A stretch of 64,000 nt of DNA, taken from assembly GCA_944381405.1 (NCBI GenBank), contig CALWLA010000004.1, forward strand, positions 41,822 through 105,821, written 5' to 3'. Under the pieces are notes generated by a model. It was not told the origin of the DNA, ran no database searches, and worked only from the letters and a program-made list of their open reading frames with translations. Source of the DNA: an uncultured Lachnospiraceae bacterium (lineage in GTDB: Bacteria; Bacillota; Clostridia; Lachnospirales; Lachnospiraceae). The position numbers and the translations under genes are program-made. Below are positions 50,398 to 58,420 of the stretch, piece by piece; the first letter of the stretch is position 1; each line of letters begins with the position of its first letter.

Positions 50398-52857
50398 ATG
50401 ATGGAAAAAAAGTTCGATAAAAAGTTGTTTAAGGCGGAGGTCACCGGCGCTGTCAAAAACCTGTTCCGAAAGGAACTGGAGGAGGCGACTCCGGAGCAGA
50501 TCTTCCAGGGCGTTTCCGCAGTGGTAAAGGAATGGATCGTCGACGACTGGATCAAATGCCACAAGGCAGTAAAGGATCAGGATGCAAAGATCGTTTACTA
50601 CCTGTCCATGGAGTTCCTGGAGGGCCGCGCTCTCGGCAATAACCTGATCAACCTGAGCAAGGACAAGGAAGTGCGGGAGGCCCTTGCAGAGCTTGGCGTG
50701 GACCTGAATGAGATCGAGAACCAGGAGCCAGATCCGGCTCTTGGAAACGGCGGTCTGGGACGGCTTGCAGCCTGCTTCCTGGATTCCCTCGCTACTCTGG
50801 ACTACCCGGCCTATGGCTGCGGCATCCGCTACAGATACGGCCTCTTCAGACAGAAGATCGAAAACGGCTTCCAGGTGGAAAAACCCGACGACTGGCTGAA
50901 AAACGGATATCCCTTTGAAATAAAGCGGGCAGAGTATTCCTGCGAGGTAAAGTTCGGCGGCTATGTAGAGACCCAGTGGGACGGCCACAGGAACCATTTC
51001 GTGTTGAAGGGCTATCAGTCCGTCAATGCGGTTCCCTATGACATTCCCATCGTGGGCTATGACAACGGCATGGTGAACACCCTGCGGGTATGGGACGCGG
51101 AGCCCATCGAGGCCTTTAAGCTGGAGGAGTTCGACAAGGGCAATTACCAGCGGGCAGTGGAGCAGGCCAGCCTGGCAAAGACCATCGTGGACGTGCTTTA
51201 TCCCAACGACGAGCACATGTCCGGCAAGGAGCTCCGGCTGCGCCAGCAGTATTTCTTCGTTTCCGCCTCTCTCCAGAGGGCGGTGCAGAAGTTCATGGAG
51301 CAGCATACGGATATCCACAAGCTTCCGGAAAAGGTGGTCTTCCACATGAACGACACCCATCCCACCCTGGCGGTACCGGAGCTGATGCGCATCCTGTTGG
51401 ACGAGCATCATCTGGAATGGGATGAGGCCTGGGATATCACCACCCGCTGCTGCGCCTTTACCAACCATACCATCATGTCTGAGGCGTTGGAGAAATGGCC
51501 CATCGAGCTGTTCTCAAGGCTCCTTCCCCGTATCTATCAGATCGTGGAGGAGATGAACCGCCGTTTCGTGAAGCTGATCAACGACAGATACGGCGACAAC
51601 CACGAAAAGCACAAGGCCATGGACATCATCTATGACGGCAAGGTGCGGATGGCGAACATGGCCATCGTAGGCAGCTTTTCCGTCAACGGCGTGGCAGCCA
51701 TCCATACGGAGATCCTGGAAAAGGAGGTCTTCAAGGACTACTACGAGCTGTGGCCGGAGAAATTCTCTAACAAGACCAACGGCATTACCCAGAGACGGTT
51801 CCTGCTGCACGCAAATCCTCATCTGGCAGACTGGATCACCGACAAGATCGGTCCGGAATGGATCACGGATCTTCAGCAGCTGAAGCGGCTGGAGGTCTAT
51901 GCAGACGACCGGAAGGCCCAGCAGGAGATCCAGAACATCAAGTACCAGAACAAGGTAAGGCTTGCGGAATATATCCGCCGCCACAACGGCATCGAGGTGG
52001 ATCCCCGGTCCATCTTCGACGTGCAGGTAAAGCGCCTCCACGAGTATAAGCGTCAGCTGATGAACATCCTCCATGTGATGTTCGTATACAACCAGCTGAA
52101 AGAAAATCCCAACATGGATATGATCCCCAGGACCTATATCTTCGGCGCAAAGGCAGCTTCCGGCTATTACCGGGCAAAGATGACCATCAAGCTCATCAAT
52201 GCGGTGGCGGATGTGATCAACAATGACCGGACCATCGGCGGCAAGATGAAGGTGGTGTTCATCGAGGACTACAAGGTATCCAATGCGGAGCTGATCTTCC
52301 CGGCGGCAGAGGTTTCCGAGCAGATCTCCACAGCCTCCAAGGAGGCTTCCGGCACCTCCAACATGAAGTTCATGTTAAACGGCGCCCTGACCCTTGGCAC
52401 CATGGACGGCGCCAATATCGAGATCGTACAGGAGGCAGGCAGGGAAAACGCCTTTATCTTCGGCCTTTCCGCCTCTGAGGTCATCGAGCTGGAGAAAAAC
52501 AGGAACTACGATCCCATGGAGATCTTCAATTCGGATCCGGAGATCCGGAAGGTGCTGATGCAGCTCATCAACGGCTACTACTCTCCGGACGATCCGGAAC
52601 GGTTCCGGGATATCTACAACTCCCTGCTGAACCGGCAGTCCGCAGGCGGCATTGCAGATCAGTACTTCATCCTGAAGGATTTCAGAAGCTACTGCGCCGC
52701 CCACGAAGAGGTGGACCGCAGGTATCGGGACGAGAACTGGTGGGCAAAGGCTTCCATTCTCAACATCGCAAATGCAGGAAAATTCTCTTCCGACCGTACC
52801 ATCGAGGAATATGTGCGGGACATCTGGCATCTGAAGAAGCTGAAGCTTCAGAAGTAA
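50398..52857 (+). CDS. glgP: Glycogen/alpha-glucan phosphorylase
   Basis: The 819-residue enzyme (GT35) releases glucose-1-phosphate from glycogen or maltodextrin. Hallmarks: LSMEFLEGRALGNNLINL, DPALGNGGLGRLAACFLDS, HMNDTHPTLAVPELMR and the PLP-lysine segment EASGTSNMKFMLNGALTLGTMDGAN (Lys657). The start may be ATG 50398 or 50401; AAGGTAGG precedes both. It follows ileS by 3 bases, so they are probably co-transcribed, an unusual pairing with no obvious logic. Confidence 0.96.
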   Translation: MMEKKFDKKLFKAEVTGAVKNLFRKELEEATPEQIFQGVSAVVKEWIVDDWIKCHKAVKDQDAKIVYYLSMEFLEGRALGNNLINLSKDKEVREALAELGVDLNEIENQEPDPALGNGGLGRLAACFLDSLATLDYPAYGCGIRYRYGLFRQKIENGFQVEKPDDWLKNGYPFEIKRAEYSCEVKFGGYVETQWDGHRNHFVLKGYQSVNAVPYDIPIVGYDNGMVNTLRVWDAEPIEAFKLEEFDKGNYQRAVEQASLAKTIVDVLYPNDEHMSGKELRLRQQYFFVSASLQRAVQKFMEQHTDIHKLPEKVVFHMNDTHPTLAVPELMRILLDEHHLEWDEAWDITTRCCAFTNHTIMSEALEKWPIELFSRLLPRIYQIVEEMNRRFVKLINDRYGDNHEKHKAMDIIYDGKVRMANMAIVGSFSVNGVAAIHTEILEKEVFKDYYELWPEKFSNKTNGITQRRFLLHANPHLADWITDKIGPEWITDLQQLKRLEVYADDRKAQQEIQNIKYQNKVRLAEYIRRHNGIEVDPRSIFDVQVKRLHEYKRQLMNILHVMFVYNQLKENPNMDMIPRTYIFGAKAASGYYRAKMTIKLINAVADVINNDRTIGGKMKVVFIEDYKVSNAELIFPAAEVSEQISTASKEASGTSNMKFMLNGALTLGTMDGANIEIVQEAGRENAFIFGLSASEVIELEKNRNYDPMEIFNSDPEIRKVLMQLINGYYSPDDPERFRDIYNSLLNRQSAGGIADQYFILKDFRSYCAAHEEVDRRYRDENWWAKASILNIANAGKFSSDRTIEEYVRDIWHLKKLKLQK

Positions 52858-52916
52858 GCGCCGGTGGGAAAGGGAACATGACCGGAAACAGGAACGAATA
52901 AACAGTACGGCTTAGG

Positions 52917-52957
52917 AGCAGCGGCAGCGGAGCGGATCACGTTTCGCAGCCGCTGCT
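52917..52957 (+). other. Hairpin upstream of the CobW gene pair
   Basis: AGCAGCGGC (52917-52925) and GCCGCTGCT (52949-52957) are perfect complements with a 23-nt loop, followed after eight bases by TTTTT. It may be a weak glgP terminator or a leader structure for the CobW genes. Confidence 0.45.
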
Positions 52958-52986
52958 TACGGCGTTTTTGAAACGGAGGATATGAC

Positions 52987-53976
52987 ATGACAAAAATAGA
53001 CGTGATCTCAGGCTTTCTGGGAGCTGGAAAGACCACCTTTATCAAAAAGCTCCTGGACGAGGCCCTGTCAGGAGAAAAGGTGGTCCTCATTGAAAACGAA
53101 TTCGGCGAGATCGGCATCGACGCAGGTTTCCTGAAGGACGCAGGCATCGAGATACGGGAAATGTCCCAGGGCTGCATCTGCTGTTCCCTGGTGGGAGACT
53201 TTGAGACGGCATTGAAGGAGGTGATCGCTACCTATACGCCGGATCGGGTCATCATCGAGCCCTCAGGGGTGGGCAAGCTGTCGGACGTGATGAAGGCAGT
53301 TCAGGACGCCTCTCAGAATCTGGCGGTGCAGCTGAACTCCGCCGTGACCATCGTGGACGCCCAGAAGTGCAAGATGTACATGAAGAACTTCGGCGAGTTC
53401 TTCAATAACCAGGTGCAGTTTGCAGGAACCGTGGTATTGAGCCGCACCGACGTAGCGGAGCACGAAAAGGTGGAAAAGGACGTGGAGCTGATCCGGAGCC
53501 TCAACAAGGATGCGGAGATCATCACCACCCCGGTGACGGAGCTCTCCGGAAAGAGGCTTCTGTCCATCATGGAAAAGCACGACAATATGACGGAGGAGTT
53601 GCTGTCCGAGGCCAGAAAGGCGGCGGAGGAGCATGCCCACCACCATCATGGAGAGGAATGCAGCTGCGGCTGCGGCGGCCATCACCATCATCACGCGGAT
53701 GAGGTCTTCAGCTCCTGGGGCAGGGAAAACGTTCCGCCGGTTTCCAGGAATGCCCTGGAGGCGCTTCTGGAGGAGCTGGCAGACGGCCACGATTACGGAC
53801 AGGTGCTCCGGGCAAAGGGTATGCTGAAGGCAGCCGACGGAGAGGGCTGGTACTATTTTGATCTGGTGCCCGGCGAGTACGAGATCCGCATGGGCGAGCC
53901 GGAATACACGGGCAAGGTATGCGTCATCGGCAGCGGCCTTCAGGAGGATAAGCTGGCAGAGGCATTTGCAGAATAA
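52987..53976 (+). CDS. CobW/COG0523-family GTPase with His-rich metal-binding loop
   Basis: ATG 52987 follows GGAGGA. The 329-residue protein is a G3E P-loop GTPase: Walker A SGFLGAGKTT (8-17), the family CxCC metal motif GCICC (63-66) and an NKxD-like SRTD. A loop near 215-238 is packed with His and Cys (HAHHHHGEECSCGCGGHHHHH). Members are metallochaperones that insert or move zinc, cobalt or nickel. Partner enzymes are unknown. The second CobW-like gene follows after 8 bp. Confidence 0.93.
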   Translation: MTKIDVISGFLGAGKTTFIKKLLDEALSGEKVVLIENEFGEIGIDAGFLKDAGIEIREMSQGCICCSLVGDFETALKEVIATYTPDRVIIEPSGVGKLSDVMKAVQDASQNLAVQLNSAVTIVDAQKCKMYMKNFGEFFNNQVQFAGTVVLSRTDVAEHEKVEKDVELIRSLNKDAEIITTPVTELSGKRLLSIMEKHDNMTEELLSEARKAAEEHAHHHHGEECSCGCGGHHHHHADEVFSSWGRENVPPVSRNALEALLEELADGHDYGQVLRAKGMLKAADGEGWYYFDLVPGEYEIRMGEPEYTGKVCVIGSGLQEDKLAEAFAE

Positions 53977-53984
53977 GAGGGATT

Positions 53985-54944
53985 ATGGCAGATTATATCA
54001 ACGACAACGAAATACCGGTATTTCTCATCAACGGCTTTCTGGAGGCGGGAAAGACCGCCTTTATCAAGTACACCATGTCGGAGGAATATTTCCAGATCGA
54101 CGGGCGGACTCTGCTGATCGTCTGCGAAGAGGGCGAGGTGGAATACAAGACAGAAGAGCTCAAGGAATACAACACCGTCATGGTGGTGGCAGAGGAGGAA
54201 AGCCAGCTGACGCTTCAGTACCTTGAGGGACTTTCCGAAAGATACCGGCCGGAGCGGGTCATCATCGAATTCAACGGCATGTGGAACATGGACAGCCTGA
54301 AGCTTCCCAAGGACTGGGTGCTGTATCAGCAGGTGACCATCATGGACGGCACCACCCTGACCCAGTACCTGGCCAACATGCGGTCCCTTATGGGCCCCAT
54401 GCTCCGGAACTCCGAGCTCTGCATCGTAAACCGCTGCGACGGAAAGAGCGATGAGGAGCTGGTGGAGTGGAAGCGGAAGTTAAGGCCCATGCTGCTTTCC
54501 GGATCGGATATCGTCATGGAAAACCAGTACGGGGAGATCCCCATGGAGATCCTGCCGGAGGAGCTTCCCTACGATCTGGAGGCGGAGGTGATCGAGGTAA
54601 AGCCCGAGGATTACGGAATCTGGTTTTTCGACATGAAGGACAACCCGGAACGGTACCGGGGAAAGATCGTGGACTTTACCGCCTGCATCATGAAATCCAG
54701 CCGCTTTGAAAAGGACTGCTTTGTGCCGGGCCGCATGGCCATGACCTGCTGCGAGGCGGACATGACCTTTATCGGATTCATCGCCCACGCAAAGGAGCTT
54801 TCCGCCTTTGAAAACCATGCCTGGGTAAGGCTTAAGGCAAAGGTGGACATCCGCCTCCGGCAGGAGTATCAGGGAGAGGGACCCTTCCTGGAGGTCATCA
54901 GCATGGCCCGTACCGGGGAGATCCCGGAGCCGGTGGGATTTTAA
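53985..54944 (+). CDS. CobW-like P-loop protein with DUF1980/YcgQ-like C-terminus
   Basis: The 319-residue protein has a P-loop GFLEAGKT (17-24) and G3E-like strands (LLIVCEEGEVEY, RVIIEFNGMW, VTIMDG, LCIVNRCD) but lacks the CxCC motif of true CobW. The C-terminal region (about 200-319) has GKIVDFTACIMKSS, CFVPGRMAMTCCEADMTFIGF and a beta-rich end, resembling the DUF1980/TIGR03943 domain found in YcgQ-type membrane proteins associated with a YcgR-like permease. The Cys-Cys pair could bind metal. It is co-transcribed with the His-rich CobW gene; the pair probably works together in metal delivery. This is inference. Confidence 0.8.
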   Translation: MADYINDNEIPVFLINGFLEAGKTAFIKYTMSEEYFQIDGRTLLIVCEEGEVEYKTEELKEYNTVMVVAEEESQLTLQYLEGLSERYRPERVIIEFNGMWNMDSLKLPKDWVLYQQVTIMDGTTLTQYLANMRSLMGPMLRNSELCIVNRCDGKSDEELVEWKRKLRPMLLSGSDIVMENQYGEIPMEILPEELPYDLEAEVIEVKPEDYGIWFFDMKDNPERYRGKIVDFTACIMKSSRFEKDCFVPGRMAMTCCEADMTFIGFIAHAKELSAFENHAWVRLKAKVDIRLRQEYQGEGPFLEVISMARTGEIPEPVGF

Positions 54945-54957
54945 GCAGGAGCATTTT

Positions 54958-55626
54958 ATGTATCGGATCATAGAAGGAACCGCGGAAGCGGAGATCGAGG
55001 TAAAAAAGTCCCGCTTCCTGGCGGTTGTGGCAAACTGCAGGAGCGAGGAGGAGGCCAGGGCCCTGATCGAGTCCGTAAAGAAAAAGCATTACGACGCCCG
55101 GCACAACTGCTTTGCCTTCCGCATCGGCGAGGAAAAGACGGTTTTTGAACGGCAGAGCGACGACGGGGAGCCCCAGGGGACTGCAGGCAAGCCTATGCTG
55201 GAGATCCTGAAGGGCAGCGGCCTTTCCGACGTCTGCGGGGTGGTGACCAGGTATTTCGGAGGGACCCTGCTGGGCACCGGCGGCCTGGTACGGGCTTATG
55301 GCGACGCCCTGAAGGCGGCCCTTTCCGCGGCGGAGCAGGCTGGCAGGATCCATGAACTGCAGGAGGGGCGCAGGCTCCTGATCACCTGCGGCTACAGTCT
55401 GGCAAATCGCATCAAATATCTGGCGGAGCAGAGTGGTTTTTATACGGAGCAGGAGATCTATACAGAAGCCTGCAGGCTCCAGTACCTGCTGCCGGAGGAC
55501 GCGGCGGAGCCCTTTGGGGAGCGCATCCGTGACATGAGCGGCGGACAGGCGGAGATCGAGGTCCTGGGCAGCGTCCTTTATTATGGGAGCTCAAAACCAA
55601 AAGTGTACAAAAACGCCGGAAAATGA
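54958..55626 (+). CDS. YigZ/IMPACT family protein (UPF0029)
   Basis: The 222-residue protein starts at ATG 54958 after AGGAG. Its N-terminal IMPACT domain contains KKSRFLAVVANC, HNCFAFRIG, QSDDGEPQGTAGKPML and GVVTRYFGGTLLGTGGLVRAYGDAL, which are diagnostic for the YigZ family. A smaller C-terminal UPF0029-like domain follows (about 140-222). The role is unknown; relatives bind translation machinery. It is the last gene before a promoter that overlaps its stop codon. Confidence 0.94.
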   Translation: MYRIIEGTAEAEIEVKKSRFLAVVANCRSEEEARALIESVKKKHYDARHNCFAFRIGEEKTVFERQSDDGEPQGTAGKPMLEILKGSGLSDVCGVVTRYFGGTLLGTGGLVRAYGDALKAALSAAEQAGRIHELQEGRRLLITCGYSLANRIKYLAEQSGFYTEQEIYTEACRLQYLLPEDAAEPFGERIRDMSGGQAEIEVLGSVLYYGSSKPKVYKNAGK

Positions 55627-55632
55627 TATACT
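55604..55632 (+). promoter_or_regulatory. Promoter of the small-protein/TPR unit
   Basis: TGTACA (55604-55609), 17 bp, TATACT (55627-55632) with TGA extended -10. It overlaps the yigZ stop codon. Confidence 0.6.
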
Positions 55633-55696
55633 ATACCGAATGGATACACAATGAGACCCCCGGTGGGGCGGGATGCCCCGGGAGAAAAGAGGCCTT

Positions 55697-55858
55697 ATGA
55701 TCAATTTTCAGGAAGAAATCAAACGCTTTAAGCCGTCTCTCGACGTGGAAAACATCGAGGACGCCATCGCGAAATCCGATCTGACGGATATGAACGACAT
55801 TATGATGCAGCTCATCCAGGATGGGATCGCAGAAAAGAAACAAGGGGATTATCGGTAA
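55697..55858 (+). CDS. Small acidic protein, unknown function (53 residues)
   Basis: ATG 55697 follows AGAAAAGAGG. The product, starting MINFQEEIKRFKPSLDVENIE and ending GIAEKKQGDYR, is soluble and probably three short helices. Its stop codon lies 5 bp before the GTG start that I favour for the TPR gene, so translational coupling is likely. I recognise no family. The promoter at 55604 serves it first. Confidence 0.75.
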   Translation: MINFQEEIKRFKPSLDVENIEDAIAKSDLTDMNDIMMQLIQDGIAEKKQGDYR

Positions 55859-55862
55859 AAAG

Positions 55863-57167
55863 GTGGATTACAGTATTACTTTAAACCGGATCGCGAACGT
55901 TTATTATAATCTCGGTCTGGAGCGCGCAAAACTGAATGATCTGAGCGGTGCGGCGGAGCTTTTGAAAAAGGCTCTGCATTTTTCCAAGTATCAGACCAGC
56001 GCCAGGAATCTCCTGGGGCTGATCTATTATGAGATGGGAGAAACGGCGGACGCCCTGATCCAGTGGGTCATCAGCATGAACCTGCAGCCCTCCCACAACC
56101 GGGCGGACTATTACCTGGAAGAGGTCCAGAGAAAGCCCGGCCAGCTGGAGATCGCCTCCCAGACGGCGAAGAAATTCAACCAGGCCCTGTGGCAGGCCCA
56201 GCACGAAGGCGAGGACCTGGCTATCATGCAGCTGAACCGGATCATCGAGGAAAAGCCCAATTACGTCAAGGCCAATCTGCTTCTGGCGCTGCTTTACATG
56301 GACAAGGAAGACCACGTCAAGGCAGGAAGGGCCCTGATGAAGATCCTCAAGATCGACCGGAACAACCCCAAGGCCCTGATCCTCATGGACGAGGTCAAGC
56401 ATCATACCGGCAGGGCGGAGATCGAAAAGAACAAGCTGAAAAACGCTTTTTCCCACCGGCAGATGGAGGACGACGACGTGATCCTGCCGAAGGTAAAGGC
56501 CCAGGCCACAGCGGGACAGGTAGTGATCTACCTGTCCCTGGGGCTTTGTCTTGGCCTTTTGAGCTTCTGGTTTTTGCTCCTGCCTTCCATCCGCAGGAAT
56601 ATCAATATCGAAGCCAACGATCAGGTGATCGCCTACAGCCAGGAGCTGTCGGAGAAAAATGCCAGCCTGACGGAGCTGCAGCAGCAGTACGATACCCTGT
56701 CTGCCCAGTATGAGGATACCTCCACCAGGCTTGCGGCCTTTGAGCAGCAGAACGCGGATTTCCTGAGCCTTTACCAGAGGCTGACCTCCATCCGGAACAA
56801 TTATCAGGAAGGAAACCTGGTGCAGGCGGTGACGGACTATCTGTCCATCGACCAGTCCCAGGTGACGGAGGAGCCCCTTCTGAGCCAGATGAACGAGATC
56901 AGTCAGTACATGCAGAACGAAGGCTACGACCAGCTGACAAGCCTCGGAAATTCCGTCTGGAACGCAGGAGACCTGGATCAGGCGGAGCAGTATTTTGACA
57001 TGGCCATCCAGATCCGGCCTGACGATCCGGAGGCCCAGTATCTCAAGGCCCGGATCATGCAGGAAAAGGGACAGACCGCAGAGGCCAACCAGATATTCGA
57101 CCGCATTGTGGGCGAGCATCCGGAAAGCAGCTACGCCCAGAGGGCCCAGACTGCGAGGGGCTATTAA
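55863..57167 (+). CDS. TPR-repeat membrane protein
   Basis: The 434-residue protein (from GTG 55863) has N-terminal TPR repeats (ANVYYNLGLERAKLNDLSGAAELLKKAL and similar units to about residue 180) and one membrane span (about 217-240). A coiled-coil stretch follows (about 255-300) with EKNASLTELQQQYDTLSAQYEDTSTRL, and C-terminal TPR units include ARIMQEKGQTAEANQIFDRIV. It is bitopic, with soluble domains on both faces. The start is uncertain: an in-frame ATG at 55821 lies inside the preceding gene. A scaffold role is likely but the partners are not known. Confidence 0.85.
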   Translation: MDYSITLNRIANVYYNLGLERAKLNDLSGAAELLKKALHFSKYQTSARNLLGLIYYEMGETADALIQWVISMNLQPSHNRADYYLEEVQRKPGQLEIASQTAKKFNQALWQAQHEGEDLAIMQLNRIIEEKPNYVKANLLLALLYMDKEDHVKAGRALMKILKIDRNNPKALILMDEVKHHTGRAEIEKNKLKNAFSHRQMEDDDVILPKVKAQATAGQVVIYLSLGLCLGLLSFWFLLLPSIRRNINIEANDQVIAYSQELSEKNASLTELQQQYDTLSAQYEDTSTRLAAFEQQNADFLSLYQRLTSIRNNYQEGNLVQAVTDYLSIDQSQVTEEPLLSQMNEISQYMQNEGYDQLTSLGNSVWNAGDLDQAEQYFDMAIQIRPDDPEAQYLKARIMQEKGQTAEANQIFDRIVGEHPESSYAQRAQTARGY

Positions 57168-57177
57168 GGAACGGTAG

Positions 57178-57253
57178 CGTACAAAATCAATACAGAATAC
57201 TTACAAAGCTTTTACAAAAAGTCTGTCGTTTTTTTACAAACCATCTCTATACT
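57178..57253 (+). promoter_or_regulatory. Phased TTTACA-type direct-repeat operator (Pho-box-like) with -10
   Basis: Hexamers ending in ACA occur with exact 11-bp periodicity: CGTACA 57178, AATACA 57189, CTTACA 57200, TTTACA 57211, a degenerate TCTGTC 57222, and TTTACA 57233. A -10 TATACT lies at 57248-57253, placing the array at about -82 to -22. Established: PhoP/PhoB response regulators bind direct repeats with 11-bp spacing (TTAACA-type in Bacillus). Inference: phosphate-starvation control of the downstream ABC genes. Confidence 0.65.
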
Positions 57254-57286
57254 GAGGACTGTTTGAAAACAGCATGGAGGTGTGTT

Positions 57287-58414
57287 ATGAAAAAGAAACT
57301 GACAGGCTTTTTGGTTACGGGAATGGTATTTGCAGCCATGACTGCAGGCTGCGGACAGAGCCAGACGGAAACGGAAACCGGAACGGAAACGGCTCAGGCG
57401 GAAACGGCTTCCGAGGGAACGGAGGAACAGCCGGCAGAATCATCGGAGGCCGGTACAGAAGCAGCAGAAGGAACGGCCGCCCAGACGGAGCCTCTGGTAG
57501 TATATTTAAACGATTTTGACGCAGTAATTCCGGATCTTTTTAAAGAGGCAACAGGCTACGACGTAGAAGTGGTCGTTGGAAACGGCGCGGAAACGATGGC
57601 CAGAATCGAGACCGAAGGAGACAATCCTCAGTGGGATGTGGTATGGCTGGACTCCATGCCCTCCATTTACAGCATGGGTCAGCGGGGCATGCTGATGGAA
57701 AATGTAGAGGTGGACAATGCCAAGAACCTGAAGCCCTATTATCAGGAGATCGTGCCGGAAAATAAAAGCTATTATCCCACCGGCGCCCATGCGGCAGGGG
57801 TGATCGCATACCGGACGGATGTATACACAGAGGAGACCGCTCCCAAAACCTGGGATGATCTGACAAAAGCTGAGTTCAAGGATCAGCTGGGCATGGCGGA
57901 TCCCAGCGTGGCGGCGCCTGCTTTCCCCTTTGTGGCCTGGTTCTTCAATGACCGGGATATGGAAGGCGGAGAGGCTTATTTCAGCAAACTTTTCGATCAG
58001 GGCCTGAAGATCTATCCCAAAAATCCGCAGGTCGTCCAGGCTTTGGCCAGCGGTGAGATCACCGCAGCGGCCCTGCAGGAGAGCAATGCCTACGGCATGG
58101 TCAATTCTGGGGAACCCATCGGAATCATATGGCCGGAGGAGGGAGCCCCCGCTTCCGTGAGAGTGGCGGCCATCAGCGCAAAGACGGAACAGCCGGAGAT
58201 CGCAAAGGCATTTGTGAATTTCCTTCTGGATCCTGAGACCCAGCAGAAGATCATCGATTCCGGAGACGAGGGATACTTCGAACCCTCTGCAGAAGGCGCG
58301 GAGCCGAAGGCAGACAGAGCGGCGGATGCGAAGCTGGTTTATGCCGATGCAGCCTGGGCCTCCGAACACGAGGGGGAGATCAAGGAATGGTTCGCTGACG
58401 CCTCAGCAAGGTGA
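57287..58414 (+). CDS. ABC transporter substrate-binding lipoprotein (Fe3+/2-AEP-type)
   Basis: The 375-residue protein starts at ATG 57287 after GGAGGTG. A lipoprotein signal has Cys22 (MTAGC) and is followed by a low-complexity Glu/Thr linker (about 23-68). The binding domain starts LVVYLNDFDAVIPDLFKEATGYDVEVV and has the type 2 periplasmic-binding fold seen in Fe3+- and 2-aminoethylphosphonate-binding proteins, including NPQWDVVWLDS and GVIAYRTDVY. Substrate is not clear from sequence; the Pho-box-like promoter argues for a phosphorus compound, the family name for iron. The permease and ATPase genes follow. Confidence 0.85.
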   Translation: MKKKLTGFLVTGMVFAAMTAGCGQSQTETETGTETAQAETASEGTEEQPAESSEAGTEAAEGTAAQTEPLVVYLNDFDAVIPDLFKEATGYDVEVVVGNGAETMARIETEGDNPQWDVVWLDSMPSIYSMGQRGMLMENVEVDNAKNLKPYYQEIVPENKSYYPTGAHAAGVIAYRTDVYTEETAPKTWDDLTKAEFKDQLGMADPSVAAPAFPFVAWFFNDRDMEGGEAYFSKLFDQGLKIYPKNPQVVQALASGEITAAALQESNAYGMVNSGEPIGIIWPEEGAPASVRVAAISAKTEQPEIAKAFVNFLLDPETQQKIIDSGDEGYFEPSAEGAEPKADRAADAKLVYADAAWASEHEGEIKEWFADASAR

Positions 58415-58420
58415 TGAAGA

